From UBA1412 sp964609795 (GTDB taxonomy: Bacteria; Verrucomicrobiota; Verrucomicrobiia; Limisphaerales; UBA1412): a stretch of 64,000 nucleotides of DNA. The stretch lies in assembly GCA_964609795.1 (NCBI GenBank), contig CAZSTC010000003.1, positions 1 through 64,000 on the forward strand, written 5' to 3'. Below, piece by piece: positions 46,101-52,331 of this stretch. The translations under genes and the position numbers were made by a program. The first letter of the stretch is position 1. Each line of letters starts with the position of its first letter. The notes beneath the pieces were generated by a model, which saw only the letters and a list, made by a program, of their open reading frames with translations, was not told the DNA's origin and did not search any database.

Positions 46101-48182
46101 GAAGGTTCTCTAACCGTTGCTCCTGGAACGCTCATAAAAACTCGCTCTTGGAATGGGGTAGAGTGGAGCGCTATTACTGAATTGGACCTTACCGTTTATG
46201 GCGAACAAACTGATCTCAAAATAAATGAAATGATGTACTCATCGCCTGTGCCTGACGACGCTGCTGAGCACGGATGGGACCGCGATGATTATTCTTGGAT
46301 TGAATTAAAAAATACCGGCAAAGGTGTCCTTGATACCCAGGAAATTCAGTTTACAAGTGGAATTGAATATACGCTTCCTCAGTTGCTCCTTCATCCAGGC
46401 GAAATGCTGGTTCTTGTTAAAAATTTGGATGCTTTTTCGACACTCTATTCCACTAATGGAATGACTATTTTAAGTGGTTTTTCAGGAAACCTGGCAAGGA
46501 GAGGGGAGAATATCACAATTCAAGCGGCTGATGGATCAAACATCCTAAGCTTTAATTACTCTAGTTCCTGGTATCCTGAGACAGACCAAGGAGGATACTC
46601 CCTGGAAGTCGTAGACACTGCCGCCGAAGAATCAGTTTGGAGCAGTGCTTTAAATTGGAAATCAAGTTCTCTAATGTACGGAACTCCAGGTGCTGAAAAT
46701 GACTCTTCCGGTGGCATTCCCCCAATTATAAAAATACAACCCAAAGACCAATGGGTAACTGAAGGGGAGAATGTTCTCTTCTTTGCTACTGTGGTTGGAT
46801 CCTCTCCCTTAAACTATCAGTGGTATAAGGATGGTTCCCCTATTGAAAATGCTAACACCTCACAACTCATACTTTCCGGAACTAAACTTTCGGATGCCGG
46901 GAGTTATGCAGTTGAAGTGACTAATCCGGCTGGCTCCCTTATGAGCAGACAGGCTACGCTCCTCGTACAGGTGTTTATTCCTGTCCCTCCCTCAATTATC
47001 CTTCAGCCGGAAAATCAAATTGTAATGGCTGGCGAAAGCGCGAGCTTCATAGTTGCAGCATCCGGCTCCGAACCGTTAAATTATCAATGGTATAAAAACG
47101 GGATTCCAATAGAAGGGGCTGTTCGCAACAGCTATACTATTCCGGTAGTTAAAACAGGAGATCAAGCTAATCTGTACACAGTGCGTGTCAGCAATATGCT
47201 CAGCTCACTGATGAGCAGCCCCGCTGGTCTGACTGTGATGGATGGACCAATCCTCAAAAAAGGAGATTTCATTATTGCTATAGATCCGAATTCAAGCAGC
47301 TATCCGTCCAACGAAAATCCTCCGCTCGCCATAGACGGGGATACAGGTACTAAATATTTGAATTTTGGTGGTGTCAATTCTGGCTTTATCACTACCCCTT
47401 CAGTGGGGCACTCGCTAATAAGCTCTTTTGCCATAACAACAGCCAATGACGTTGAAGGACGTGATCCAGCCAGTTACGATATCTATGGGACAAACGAGAA
47501 AATACTGAGTATGGATAAAAGTCCGGGCACTGCAGAAGGGTGGACATGGATAGCAAGCGGAAGCTTAAGTTTGCCCACAGAAAGGTTCACGGAGAGTGGG
47601 TGGATTAATATAGAAAATAGCACTCCCTATCGTTCCTATAAAGTTGTTTTTTCGAGCCTCAAAGTCCCCTCTGTCGGGATGATGCAATTGTCTGAGTTTC
47701 AATTTTATGGAGTTGTTTGGACCAATGGAGTCCCGGTCATAGCTACCCAGCCTTCCGATTATGTGGTCCTGGAAGGAGGAACAGCAATACTCTCGGCTGT
47801 TGCAATGGGCACCCTGCCTTTGAGTTACCAATGGTATAAAGATGGAAACATCTTAACCGGGGAAACAGAGTCCAGAATAACATTCCCAGATTCTGTTCCT
47901 TCCGATTCAGGCGTTTATTTTCTGGAAGTGACAAATTCTCTTGGCTCGACAACCAGCTACCAAGCCACTCTCACCGTAATTCCAGAAGTGATTGAGCCGC
48001 CAACTCTCAAGTGCTCGATAGAAGGGGATTTGCTGGTAATTGATTTTTCGGGGGTGCTCTATGAAAGCACCGATATGGTTGAATGGACTTTGGTAGAGAA
48101 TGCTCAGCCACCTACTTACAAAGTGGAAATTCAAAAATCAGGAAATCAGTACTATTTGGCGGCCTATTCTGACGCGCCATAA
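43140..48182 (+). CDS. Giant secreted CotH-kinase/lamin-tail protein lacking the N-terminal sandwich, paralogue D
   Basis: An in-frame TTG at 43080 would extend the protein and overlap paralogue C, but the ATG at 43140 gives an immediate signal peptide (MRKFYMFIGMLFCITFVSFA), so it is preferred (1680 residues). Numbering from there: short linker 21-47; lamin tail 48-200; chitobiase-like 205-285; CotH region 305-750 (FKHDGEH, 617-623); chitobiase-like 756-1020 with inserted sandwich 806-978; lamin tail 1025-1187; Ig-like 1193-1278 and 1283-1367; an F5/8-type galactose-binding-like domain 1372-1526; Ig-like 1532-1614; end module 1620-1680 (YESTDMVEWTLVENA). The N-terminal sandwich and SbsA-type domain of A-C are missing. 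The TAA stop overlaps the ATG of rnhB by one base. Confidence 0.83.
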   Translation: MRKFYMFIGMLFCITFVSFAEVSLTSAADSQPKEVELGDNVITEDTAIPNIIINEIVASNATGLRTRKGNYEDWVELFNPTTESVNISGWYLTDSLNNLAQWQFPDGVILKPGGFLVVFCDGWVDSQPLGEYHSNFSLSKSGEYLALVAADAETIVYELAPSFPLQYKDASYGCIPASIANSEQQWAYFKTPTPGASNTGTPLWGMVESVTFSESQGYKSGPFSLTLESPTEGSSIYYTLDGTIPTSKSFRYTEPISIETITFLRAVAIKEGYLDAPVTTRTWLFMEDVLTQPSSTPAGWPSSYAVNNHKMEYGMNSSIVRYNKTAIRTGMTNIQTISLVTDLKNLFDSKSGIYVNPGQDGEAWERPVSVELIDPKGGEEFQIEAGLRIRGAFSRSSSNPKHSLRLFFRDSYGGKLNFPLFEGEGADTFDKVDLRTSQNFSWSFEGSPYNTFIRETFSRDAQGDFGMQYTRSRYYHLFINGQYWGLYQTQERSDSDYAKTYYGGSGDDWDCIKTSQPGYYTEASDGNINAFSDLYNIAVKQGFSGLYSTNYNWIKGVNPDGTPIPESPVYLDEDNLIAYMLITYFARDPDCPVAVNSHANNLYGLYNRVNPTGFKWFKHDGEHSMAANRSYPVTTDLTSHGWHLNTLANFNPMRLHQKLMDHPDYKMRWVDTVQKEMLNPGGALTLSNSLARWNKRQAEIDQAIILESARWGHGRDRGDWLRECDYVKESFISLSADYLMKNFKSRGWFPAIEAPIISDIMRSNESITFTLSGALNLYYTLNGDDPRLPGGELNPFANKLVAQPVGEKTLIGKGETWRYFDEGIAPPKDGMFFWYQKGYSYNYWKEGAGRFGFGSRPVKTSINRYKTDTNEPLITAYFSKTFEVTSASLVPGLTIDINADDGAVVYINGSRVLLHNMETGYNYYSYAKSEVSGSDENTYFSYEIDSKYLVDGENMISVEIHQGSPESDDFYFDLELSTMSGQSEYGTEGSLTVAPGTLIKTRSWNGVEWSAITELDLTVYGEQTDLKINEMMYSSPVPDDAAEHGWDRDDYSWIELKNTGKGVLDTQEIQFTSGIEYTLPQLLLHPGEMLVLVKNLDAFSTLYSTNGMTILSGFSGNLARRGENITIQAADGSNILSFNYSSSWYPETDQGGYSLEVVDTAAEESVWSSALNWKSSSLMYGTPGAENDSSGGIPPIIKIQPKDQWVTEGENVLFFATVVGSSPLNYQWYKDGSPIENANTSQLILSGTKLSDAGSYAVEVTNPAGSLMSRQATLLVQVFIPVPPSIILQPENQIVMAGESASFIVAASGSEPLNYQWYKNGIPIEGAVRNSYTIPVVKTGDQANLYTVRVSNMLSSLMSSPAGLTVMDGPILKKGDFIIAIDPNSSSYPSNENPPLAIDGDTGTKYLNFGGVNSGFITTPSVGHSLISSFAITTANDVEGRDPASYDIYGTNEKILSMDKSPGTAEGWTWIASGSLSLPTERFTESGWINIENSTPYRSYKVVFSSLKVPSVGMMQLSEFQFYGVVWTNGVPVIATQPSDYVVLEGGTAILSAVAMGTLPLSYQWYKDGNILTGETESRITFPDSVPSDSGVYFLEVTNSLGSTTSYQATLTVIPEVIEPPTLKCSIEGDLLVIDFSGVLYESTDMVEWTLVENAQPPTYKVEIQKSGNQYYLAAYSDAP

Positions 48183-48844
48183 TGAAAAGTAGTTACGATC
48201 GCTTTTTCCATGAACGAGAGCTTTTTCAGACAGCCCACACCTATCCAATTGCGGGCGTAGATGAAGCCGGGCGAGGGCCTCTTGCCGGTCCCCTAGTCGT
48301 GGCTGCAGTTGTTCTGCCTGAAGAGTGGATTGTTGAAGGAGTTCCAAGATCTCTGGTGGACTTGAACGACTCAAAAAAGACATCCCAGCTTAACAGAGAA
48401 AAATTCTACGAGTGTCTGCAATCGGATGATAATATAGCGAAGGCGATCGTGGAGGTAAGCGTCGAAGAGATTGAAAAAATAAATATTTTACAAGCTACTT
48501 TTCTCGGAATGCGCTTGAGCCTGGAACAAATTATGAGCCAAGGGATAGCATTGAAACATGTCTTAGTTGATGGCCCCTTTGCGCCGCCGGTTCCTTATCC
48601 TTGTACTCCCTTAATTAAGGGAGATTCAAAAAGTTATTCTATAGCAGCAGCCAGTATCCTTGCGAAAGTGTATAGAGATAGGATTATGATCCAATACGCT
48701 GAAAAGTGGCCTGCTTATGGTTTTGAACGCCACAAAGGCTACGCCACCCGAGAACACAAAGAGGCACTTCGAGCTTTAGGTCCTTGCCCTATCCATCGAA
48801 AAACTTTTCTTCATCTTGAGGTGCAGGGTGAATTCACTTTTTAG
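48182..48844 (+). CDS. rnhB: Ribonuclease HII
   Basis: RNase HII removes ribonucleotides misinserted in DNA and RNA of RNA-DNA hybrids. The metal-binding DEAGRGPLAGPLVVAAVVL motif starts at Asp27, and the second and third catalytic acids lie in LVDGP and IAAASILAKVYRDR. Length 220 is normal. The ATG overlaps the stop of paralogue D as TAATG, so a housekeeping nuclease is translationally coupled to a giant secreted protein gene. The UPF0102 gene follows within 8 bases, a frequent rnhB-yraN arrangement in bacteria. Confidence 0.95.
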   Translation: MKSSYDRFFHERELFQTAHTYPIAGVDEAGRGPLAGPLVVAAVVLPEEWIVEGVPRSLVDLNDSKKTSQLNREKFYECLQSDDNIAKAIVEVSVEEIEKINILQATFLGMRLSLEQIMSQGIALKHVLVDGPFAPPVPYPCTPLIKGDSKSYSIAAASILAKVYRDRIMIQYAEKWPAYGFERHKGYATREHKEALRALGPCPIHRKTFLHLEVQGEFTF

Positions 48845-48851
48845 TGGGTCA

Positions 48852-49295
48852 ATGAAAATAGCATGGCTTAAAAAACTTCTGAAATTAATTACACCGTTAC
48901 CTCAACATCTATTGGTTGGCAGGAGAGGGGAGCAATGTGCAAAAAAACATCTTTCTAGTCTGGGGATGAAACATCTCACTTCCAATTTTTCATGCGAATC
49001 CGGTGAGATTGATTTAATTTTCAGAGAGGGTGAAATATTAGTATTCGTGGAAGTGAAAACAAGGACTCAGGCAACAGAGCACGGACTTATTGTGAGGCCT
49101 GCAGGAGCGGTCAATCAAAACAAACGGGATGCTATTCATGCCACTGTTAAGTGTTATCTTCGGAAAATAAAGCCATTAAGACCTGTTTGGAGAGTAGATA
49201 TTGTAGAGGTAATACTGGATGCAAAAATGAACCCACTGAAGATTACCCATATACAGGGAGTACCCTTGAAAAAAGGTTTTTCTAATAGAAAATGA
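48852..49295 (+). CDS. UPF0102 (YraN) endonuclease-like protein
   Basis: YraN-family proteins have an endonuclease-like fold (PD-(D/E)XK) and are usually found beside rnhB. The core is GRRGEQCAKKHLSSLGMKHL, then SGEIDLIFREGEILVFVEVKTRT with the acidic E-D-E-K pattern of the nuclease site. A frame opens earlier at TTG 48816, inside rnhB, but the ATG at 48852 lies 7 bases after the rnhB stop and gives a typical 147-residue product. The function is not known with certainty. Confidence 0.85.
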   Translation: MKIAWLKKLLKLITPLPQHLLVGRRGEQCAKKHLSSLGMKHLTSNFSCESGEIDLIFREGEILVFVEVKTRTQATEHGLIVRPAGAVNQNKRDAIHATVKCYLRKIKPLRPVWRVDIVEVILDAKMNPLKITHIQGVPLKKGFSNRK

Positions 49296-49572
49296 AAATG
49301 CCCATCCTCGTATTGCCTCAAAAATAGAGCGTATCTTGCTGGTATGTAATTAGAGGGTGTTTTGCATACGATTTTCATTTGCGATCCAGTTGTAAAGTTT
49401 ATTTAGTCTCTCTGTCGTGTATAGATCAATAGAGGAAAGACTCAGAGGATTTTAGAAGAGAAGAGGATGGAAGGGAAAGAGGAATGAGTGGGTTTATTGG
49501 ATAGGATAGAGAAGGAGTTATCAACATGATTGCAAATCTAGACCTTGGAACCATTGTTTAAAATCAAGTTAT
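49296..49572. other. Intergenic region with a repeat copy and a purine-rich tract
   Basis: The segment holds one copy of a dispersed 66-base repeat (separate entry) and, at about 49457-49494, a tract that is almost entirely purine on the plus strand (GAAGAGAAGAGGATGG and onward). No credible reading frame or RNA gene is visible. Confidence 0.5.
49315..49380 (+). repeat. Dispersed 66-base repeat, copy 1 (solo)
   Basis: Aligned by hand without gaps to the minus strand of 56583-56648, 52 of 66 positions match. The best-conserved blocks are AAAATAGAGC, TGGTATGTAA, TAGAGGG and TTTTCATTT. The second copy adjoins a decayed transposase, so this one may be a relic insertion-sequence end. It is also bracketed by short AAATGAAAAT/ATTTTCATTT inverted repeats (49290-49299 and 49371-49380). 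Confidence 0.6.
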
Positions 49573-49601
49573 TTGACTACAATTGTCTTTAAGGCTAATC
49601 T
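49573..49601 (+). promoter_or_regulatory. Possible promoter of the ilvH-type gene
   Basis: TTGACT (49573-49578) with a 17-base spacer precedes a weak -10 match TAATCT (49596-49601). The ATG at 49611 would be almost at the start of the transcript. Confidence 0.3.
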
Positions 49602-49610
49602 GTCGATGGT

Positions 49611-50087
49611 ATGTGGCATACAGTATCAGTACTAGTAGAGAATAAGTTCGGAGTTTTAACCCGTGTGGCCGGTCTTTTTAGTGGCCGCGGCTATAATATC
49701 CATTCCTTGAATGTGGCGCCAACCCATGACGCCACCTTGTCGAGAATGACAATCGTAACCCATGGCAACGAAGAAACTATCGAACAAATCATTAAGCAGC
49801 TCAATAAGTTAGTTGAAGTTGTCAAGGTTGACGTTTTCGCCAGCGATGAGGACCATATTGAACGCGAATTAGTACTAATTAGAGTAAAAACTTCATCTGC
49901 CACACGGACGGATATTCTTCAAACAGCTCAAATATTCCGTGCCAAAATCGTAGATGTGCAACTGGATACGCTCACACTCGAACTGACCGGTCAGGCATCC
50001 AAAATAGAAAAGTTTATTGAGTTAATGGGATCCTTCCAGATTATCACAATCAATCGTACCGGCAGAATAGCTATGTCGCGTGAGTAG
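49611..50087 (+). CDS. ilvH: Acetolactate synthase small (regulatory) subunit
   Basis: This subunit activates the catalytic subunit of acetolactate synthase and confers valine feedback in branched-chain amino-acid synthesis. The ACT domain is at the N-terminus, HTVSVLVENKFGVLTRVAGLF (residues 3-23), followed by SGRGYNIHSLNVAPT and SRMTIVTHG. A second ACT-like half (about 75-155) ends ELMGSFQIITINRTGRIAMSR. Length 158 is typical for IlvH/IlvN. No large-subunit gene (ilvB/ilvI) or ilvC is in the window, so this regulatory subunit appears to be encoded alone. Confidence 0.94.
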   Translation: MWHTVSVLVENKFGVLTRVAGLFSGRGYNIHSLNVAPTHDATLSRMTIVTHGNEETIEQIIKQLNKLVEVVKVDVFASDEDHIERELVLIRVKTSSATRTDILQTAQIFRAKIVDVQLDTLTLELTGQASKIEKFIELMGSFQIITINRTGRIAMSRE

Positions 50088-50131
50088 AAAGAGCCTGCTT
50101 GGGTATTCTTGTCCAATTTTTTGGATTTGAG

Positions 50132-50160
50132 TTGAGTTTTTTTTGAGTTTTGCCCATTAT
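50132..50160 (+). promoter_or_regulatory. Possible promoter of tRNA-Pro
   Basis: TTGAGT (50132-50137), a 17-base spacer and CATTAT (50155-50160). Predicted start about 17 bases before the tRNA, the same distance as for tRNA-Gly. Confidence 0.35.
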
Positions 50161-50183
50161 GTGTCTGTAGGGCACCCGTTAGG

Positions 50184-50260
50184 CGGGGCGTAGCTCAGCC
50201 TGGTAGAGCGCTTGCTTTGGGAGCAAGAAGTCGAGAGTTCGAATCTCTCCGTCCCGACCA
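50184..50260 (+). tRNA. tRNA-Pro (anticodon TGG)
   Basis: Acceptor CGGGGCG (50184-50190) pairs with CGTCCCG (50250-50256) with one G-T pair. The anticodon stem CTTGC/GCAAG encloses TTTGGGA with anticodon TGG at 50218-50220. The T-loop TTCGAAT and encoded CCA (50258-50260) are present. Confidence 0.96.
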
Positions 50261-50264
50261 TTTA

Positions 50265-50287
50265 GTTAAATTGGCAGTCAATTTAAC
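50265..50287 (+). terminator. Hairpin directly after tRNA-Pro
   Basis: GTTAAATTG (50265-50273) and its perfect complement (50279-50287) enclose a 5-base loop, four bases after the tRNA CCA. No T tract follows, so it may be a weak terminator or a 3'-processing barrier. Confidence 0.4.
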
Positions 50288-50307
50288 AACAAGAAAGTTT
50301 CCAGTTC

Positions 50308-50336
50308 TTGACTTCTTGAAGGATGCTCGTTAGACT
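50308..50336 (+). promoter_or_regulatory. Promoter of tRNA-His
   Basis: TTGACT (50308-50313), a 17-base spacer and TAGACT (50331-50336). Transcription would start near 50343, 14 bases before the tRNA. Confidence 0.55.
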
Positions 50337-50356
50337 ACGTCGCGTTTTATACGGTT

Positions 50357-50433
50357 GGTGGCCGTAGTTCAGTTGGTAGAGCACCTGATTGTGGTTCAGG
50401 TTGTCGCGGGTTCGAGCCCCGTCGGTCACCCCA
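50357..50433 (+). tRNA. tRNA-His (anticodon GTG)
   Basis: The extra G-1 (50357) faces C73 (50430), the identity feature of tRNA-His. Acceptor GTGGCCG pairs with CGGTCAC (50423-50429) with one G-T pair. Anticodon stem CCTGA/TCAGG encloses TTGTGGT with anticodon GTG at 50391-50393. CCA is encoded at 50431-50433. Confidence 0.96.
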
Positions 50434-50556
50434 TTTTCCTCTTCTAGATTTCATCACTTGATCCCATTTGCATCTCGGTTTTTGTAGAACCTGCCAGGGG
50501 AGCCATTTCAAACTATGTATTAAGCATAACATACATTGTGCGAAATGACTTAAGAC

Positions 50557-50590
50557 TAAAAAAGCCTCTAATGTTTCTCCCTCAGAGGCT
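50557..50590 (-). terminator. Intrinsic terminator of the glgB-pilT operon
   Basis: On the minus strand AGCCTCT (50590-50584) pairs with AGAGGCT (50569-50563) and is followed by TTTTT. It lies 34 bases past the pilT stop, the last gene of the operon. Confidence 0.75.
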
Positions 50591-50623
50591 GTTGAGTTTA
50601 AATGCTCTGTATCCCCGATTCTG

Positions 50624-51712
50624 CTACGAGAGGATTCGACGGCCTTCATCAAGGAAAATGCCCTTGAAGTTCATCTCCAACGCCTGAGGATTACTCGCTG
50701 AGGCCAAAGCTTCCTCCTGTGTGATTTTGCCTTCCTGAACAAGTGCGTACAGATGCTGATTAAAGTTAATCATACCTTCATCAGTACCCGTTTCAATTGC
50801 TGCTCCTAATTTTTCAAAACGACTTTCTTCAATCAACTTGCGAACTGTTGGGGTGTTAATCATCACTTCAATCGCAGGTGTTACTCCACCACTAATAGTA
50901 CTTACAAGTCTCTGGCATACAACAGCTTGCAATGTAGATGCTAGCTGTCTGCGTGCTTGGTCTCTATCCTCGGCCGGGAAAAAATCGAGGATTCGGCCGA
51001 TTGCTTGTGGTGCATTCGTGGTATGGAGCGTTGCTAGTACTAAGTGCCCTGTATCAGCAGAACTCATTGCTGCTGAGATACTTGTGACATCTCTAAGCTC
51101 TCCAATCATTATGATATCCGGGTCCTGTCTGAGAATGTGTTTGAGTCCCGCTTGGAATGTAAGTGTATCGAGCCCAATTTCACGTTGTTCCACCACACTC
51201 TGGTTGTCTTCAAAAACAAACTCAATAGGATCCTCCAACGTGATGATATGACGCTTGAAGTTGGCATTGATGTACTCAATCATTGCAGCCAACGTCGTTG
51301 ACTTACCCGACCCAGTAGAACCACTGACTAAAACAATTCCTCGCGGAGAGCGGGAAATATCCCGGATTACCTCCAAAAGGCCAAGTTCTTCGAAAGCAGG
51401 AACTTGAGTTTTTACATAACGCATGGCCAGACAGAACTGCCCACGCTGTTGAAAGACGTTTGTACGAAAGCGCCCGGTTCCGGGTATATAGTAGGAAAAG
51501 TCCGCTTCTCGCTCTGAATCCAATCTTTTTTTCGCATGTGGCGGGACTATTTCTTCAACCACTCTATTCATCCACTCTTCAGTGGGTATTGGTGCTTCAA
51601 CTGCGACCAAATCTCCGTGAATGCGGAAGATAATGGGGCCACCTATTTTAACATGCACGTCTGAGGCTTCGCCATCAACCGCAGTCTTTAATATTCTTTT
51701 GAATAATTCCAT
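50624..51712 (-). CDS. PilT/PilU-type twitching-motility ATPase
   Basis: PilT-class hexameric ATPases power retraction of type IV pili. The N-terminal PAS-like domain has GEASDVHVKIGGPIIFRIHG (14-33). The ATPase domain has Walker A GSTGSGKST (131-139), the Asp box ITLEDPIEFVFED, Walker B IIMIGELRD and the His box LATLHTTNA. Length 362. The C-terminal MNFNQHLYALVQEGKITQEEAL is typical of PilT/PilU. No other pilus gene is in the window. It is the last gene of an operon with glgB, an M29 aminopeptidase and def; the stop-to-start gap to def is 9 bases. Confidence 0.92.
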   Translation of the reverse strand: MELFKRILKTAVDGEASDVHVKIGGPIIFRIHGDLVAVEAPIPTEEWMNRVVEEIVPPHAKKRLDSEREADFSYYIPGTGRFRTNVFQQRGQFCLAMRYVKTQVPAFEELGLLEVIRDISRSPRGIVLVSGSTGSGKSTTLAAMIEYINANFKRHIITLEDPIEFVFEDNQSVVEQREIGLDTLTFQAGLKHILRQDPDIIMIGELRDVTSISAAMSSADTGHLVLATLHTTNAPQAIGRILDFFPAEDRDQARRQLASTLQAVVCQRLVSTISGGVTPAIEVMINTPTVRKLIEESRFEKLGAAIETGTDEGMINFNQHLYALVQEGKITQEEALASASNPQALEMNFKGIFLDEGRRILS

Positions 51713-51721
51713 ATAAATCTT

Positions 51722-52315
51722 TTATTTTAATAAACTCTGATTTCTAAATTTTTTACGCTTTAAACGCTCTTTAGTGAGTGATCTCAAGTGATGCAGGCTT
51801 TCTTCGTTGTTCTCCCGATCGGCAAAGCCCATCCGGTCTATGAAGAGTACTCCCTGCAAGTGATCGCATTCATGCTGGATGGCCCTGGATAAGAGCCCTC
51901 CACATCGAAAGTTGATTTCTTTGCCGGAAAAATCAAGCGCCTTTACCCCGATTGTTGCTGGGCGCTTAATGTCAGCAAAAATATTAGGGAAACTCAGACA
52001 TCCTTCCGGGCCTATTTCAGTTTTTTCTTCGAACGTAAGAGATGGATTAATCAAAACCATTGGCATATACTGACCCGGATCCACCTGACTGCCTTGAATC
52101 TCCATCCAAGAAGGACGATCGGAAGGACGAATGTCGATGACACAAATTTGCAAATCTTCTCCTACCTGTTGAGCCGCTAATCCAACACCTTCGGCTGTAA
52201 TCATAGACTCGAGCATATTTTCGACTAAAGCTTTGACTTCCGGTGTAATTTCTTCAACAAGCCTTCCTTTTCTTCTTAAGACCGGATCTCCGTATTTTGT
52301 AACTTCAATTTTCAT
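51722..52315 (-). CDS. def: Peptide deformylase
   Basis: Deformylase removes the formyl group from the initiating methionine of nascent proteins. All three family motifs are intact: GVGLAAQQ (43-50), EGCLSFP (104-110, metal ligand Cys106) and HECDH (148-152, two metal-binding histidines and the catalytic Glu149). Length 197 is within the usual 165-200. The gene lies in the middle of the minus-strand operon, 16 bases after the aminopeptidase gene, so deformylation and peptide trimming enzymes are adjacent. Confidence 0.97.
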   Translation of the reverse strand: MKIEVTKYGDPVLRRKGRLVEEITPEVKALVENMLESMITAEGVGLAAQQVGEDLQICVIDIRPSDRPSWMEIQGSQVDPGQYMPMVLINPSLTFEEKTEIGPEGCLSFPNIFADIKRPATIGVKALDFSGKEINFRCGGLLSRAIQHECDHLQGVLFIDRMGFADRENNEESLHHLRSLTKERLKRKKFRNQSLLK

Positions 52316-52331
52316 TTTTTGTGCGCTGAAA

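Noticed and set aside
26820..48182. Short antisense and out-of-frame open frames within the four giant genes
   Set aside because: Some recur at matching places in the paralogues only because the underlying coding sequence is conserved. None has an independent signal.
48816..48852. A longer YraN starting inside rnhB
   Set aside because: The ATG at 48852 has normal spacing after the rnhB stop and gives the usual family length.
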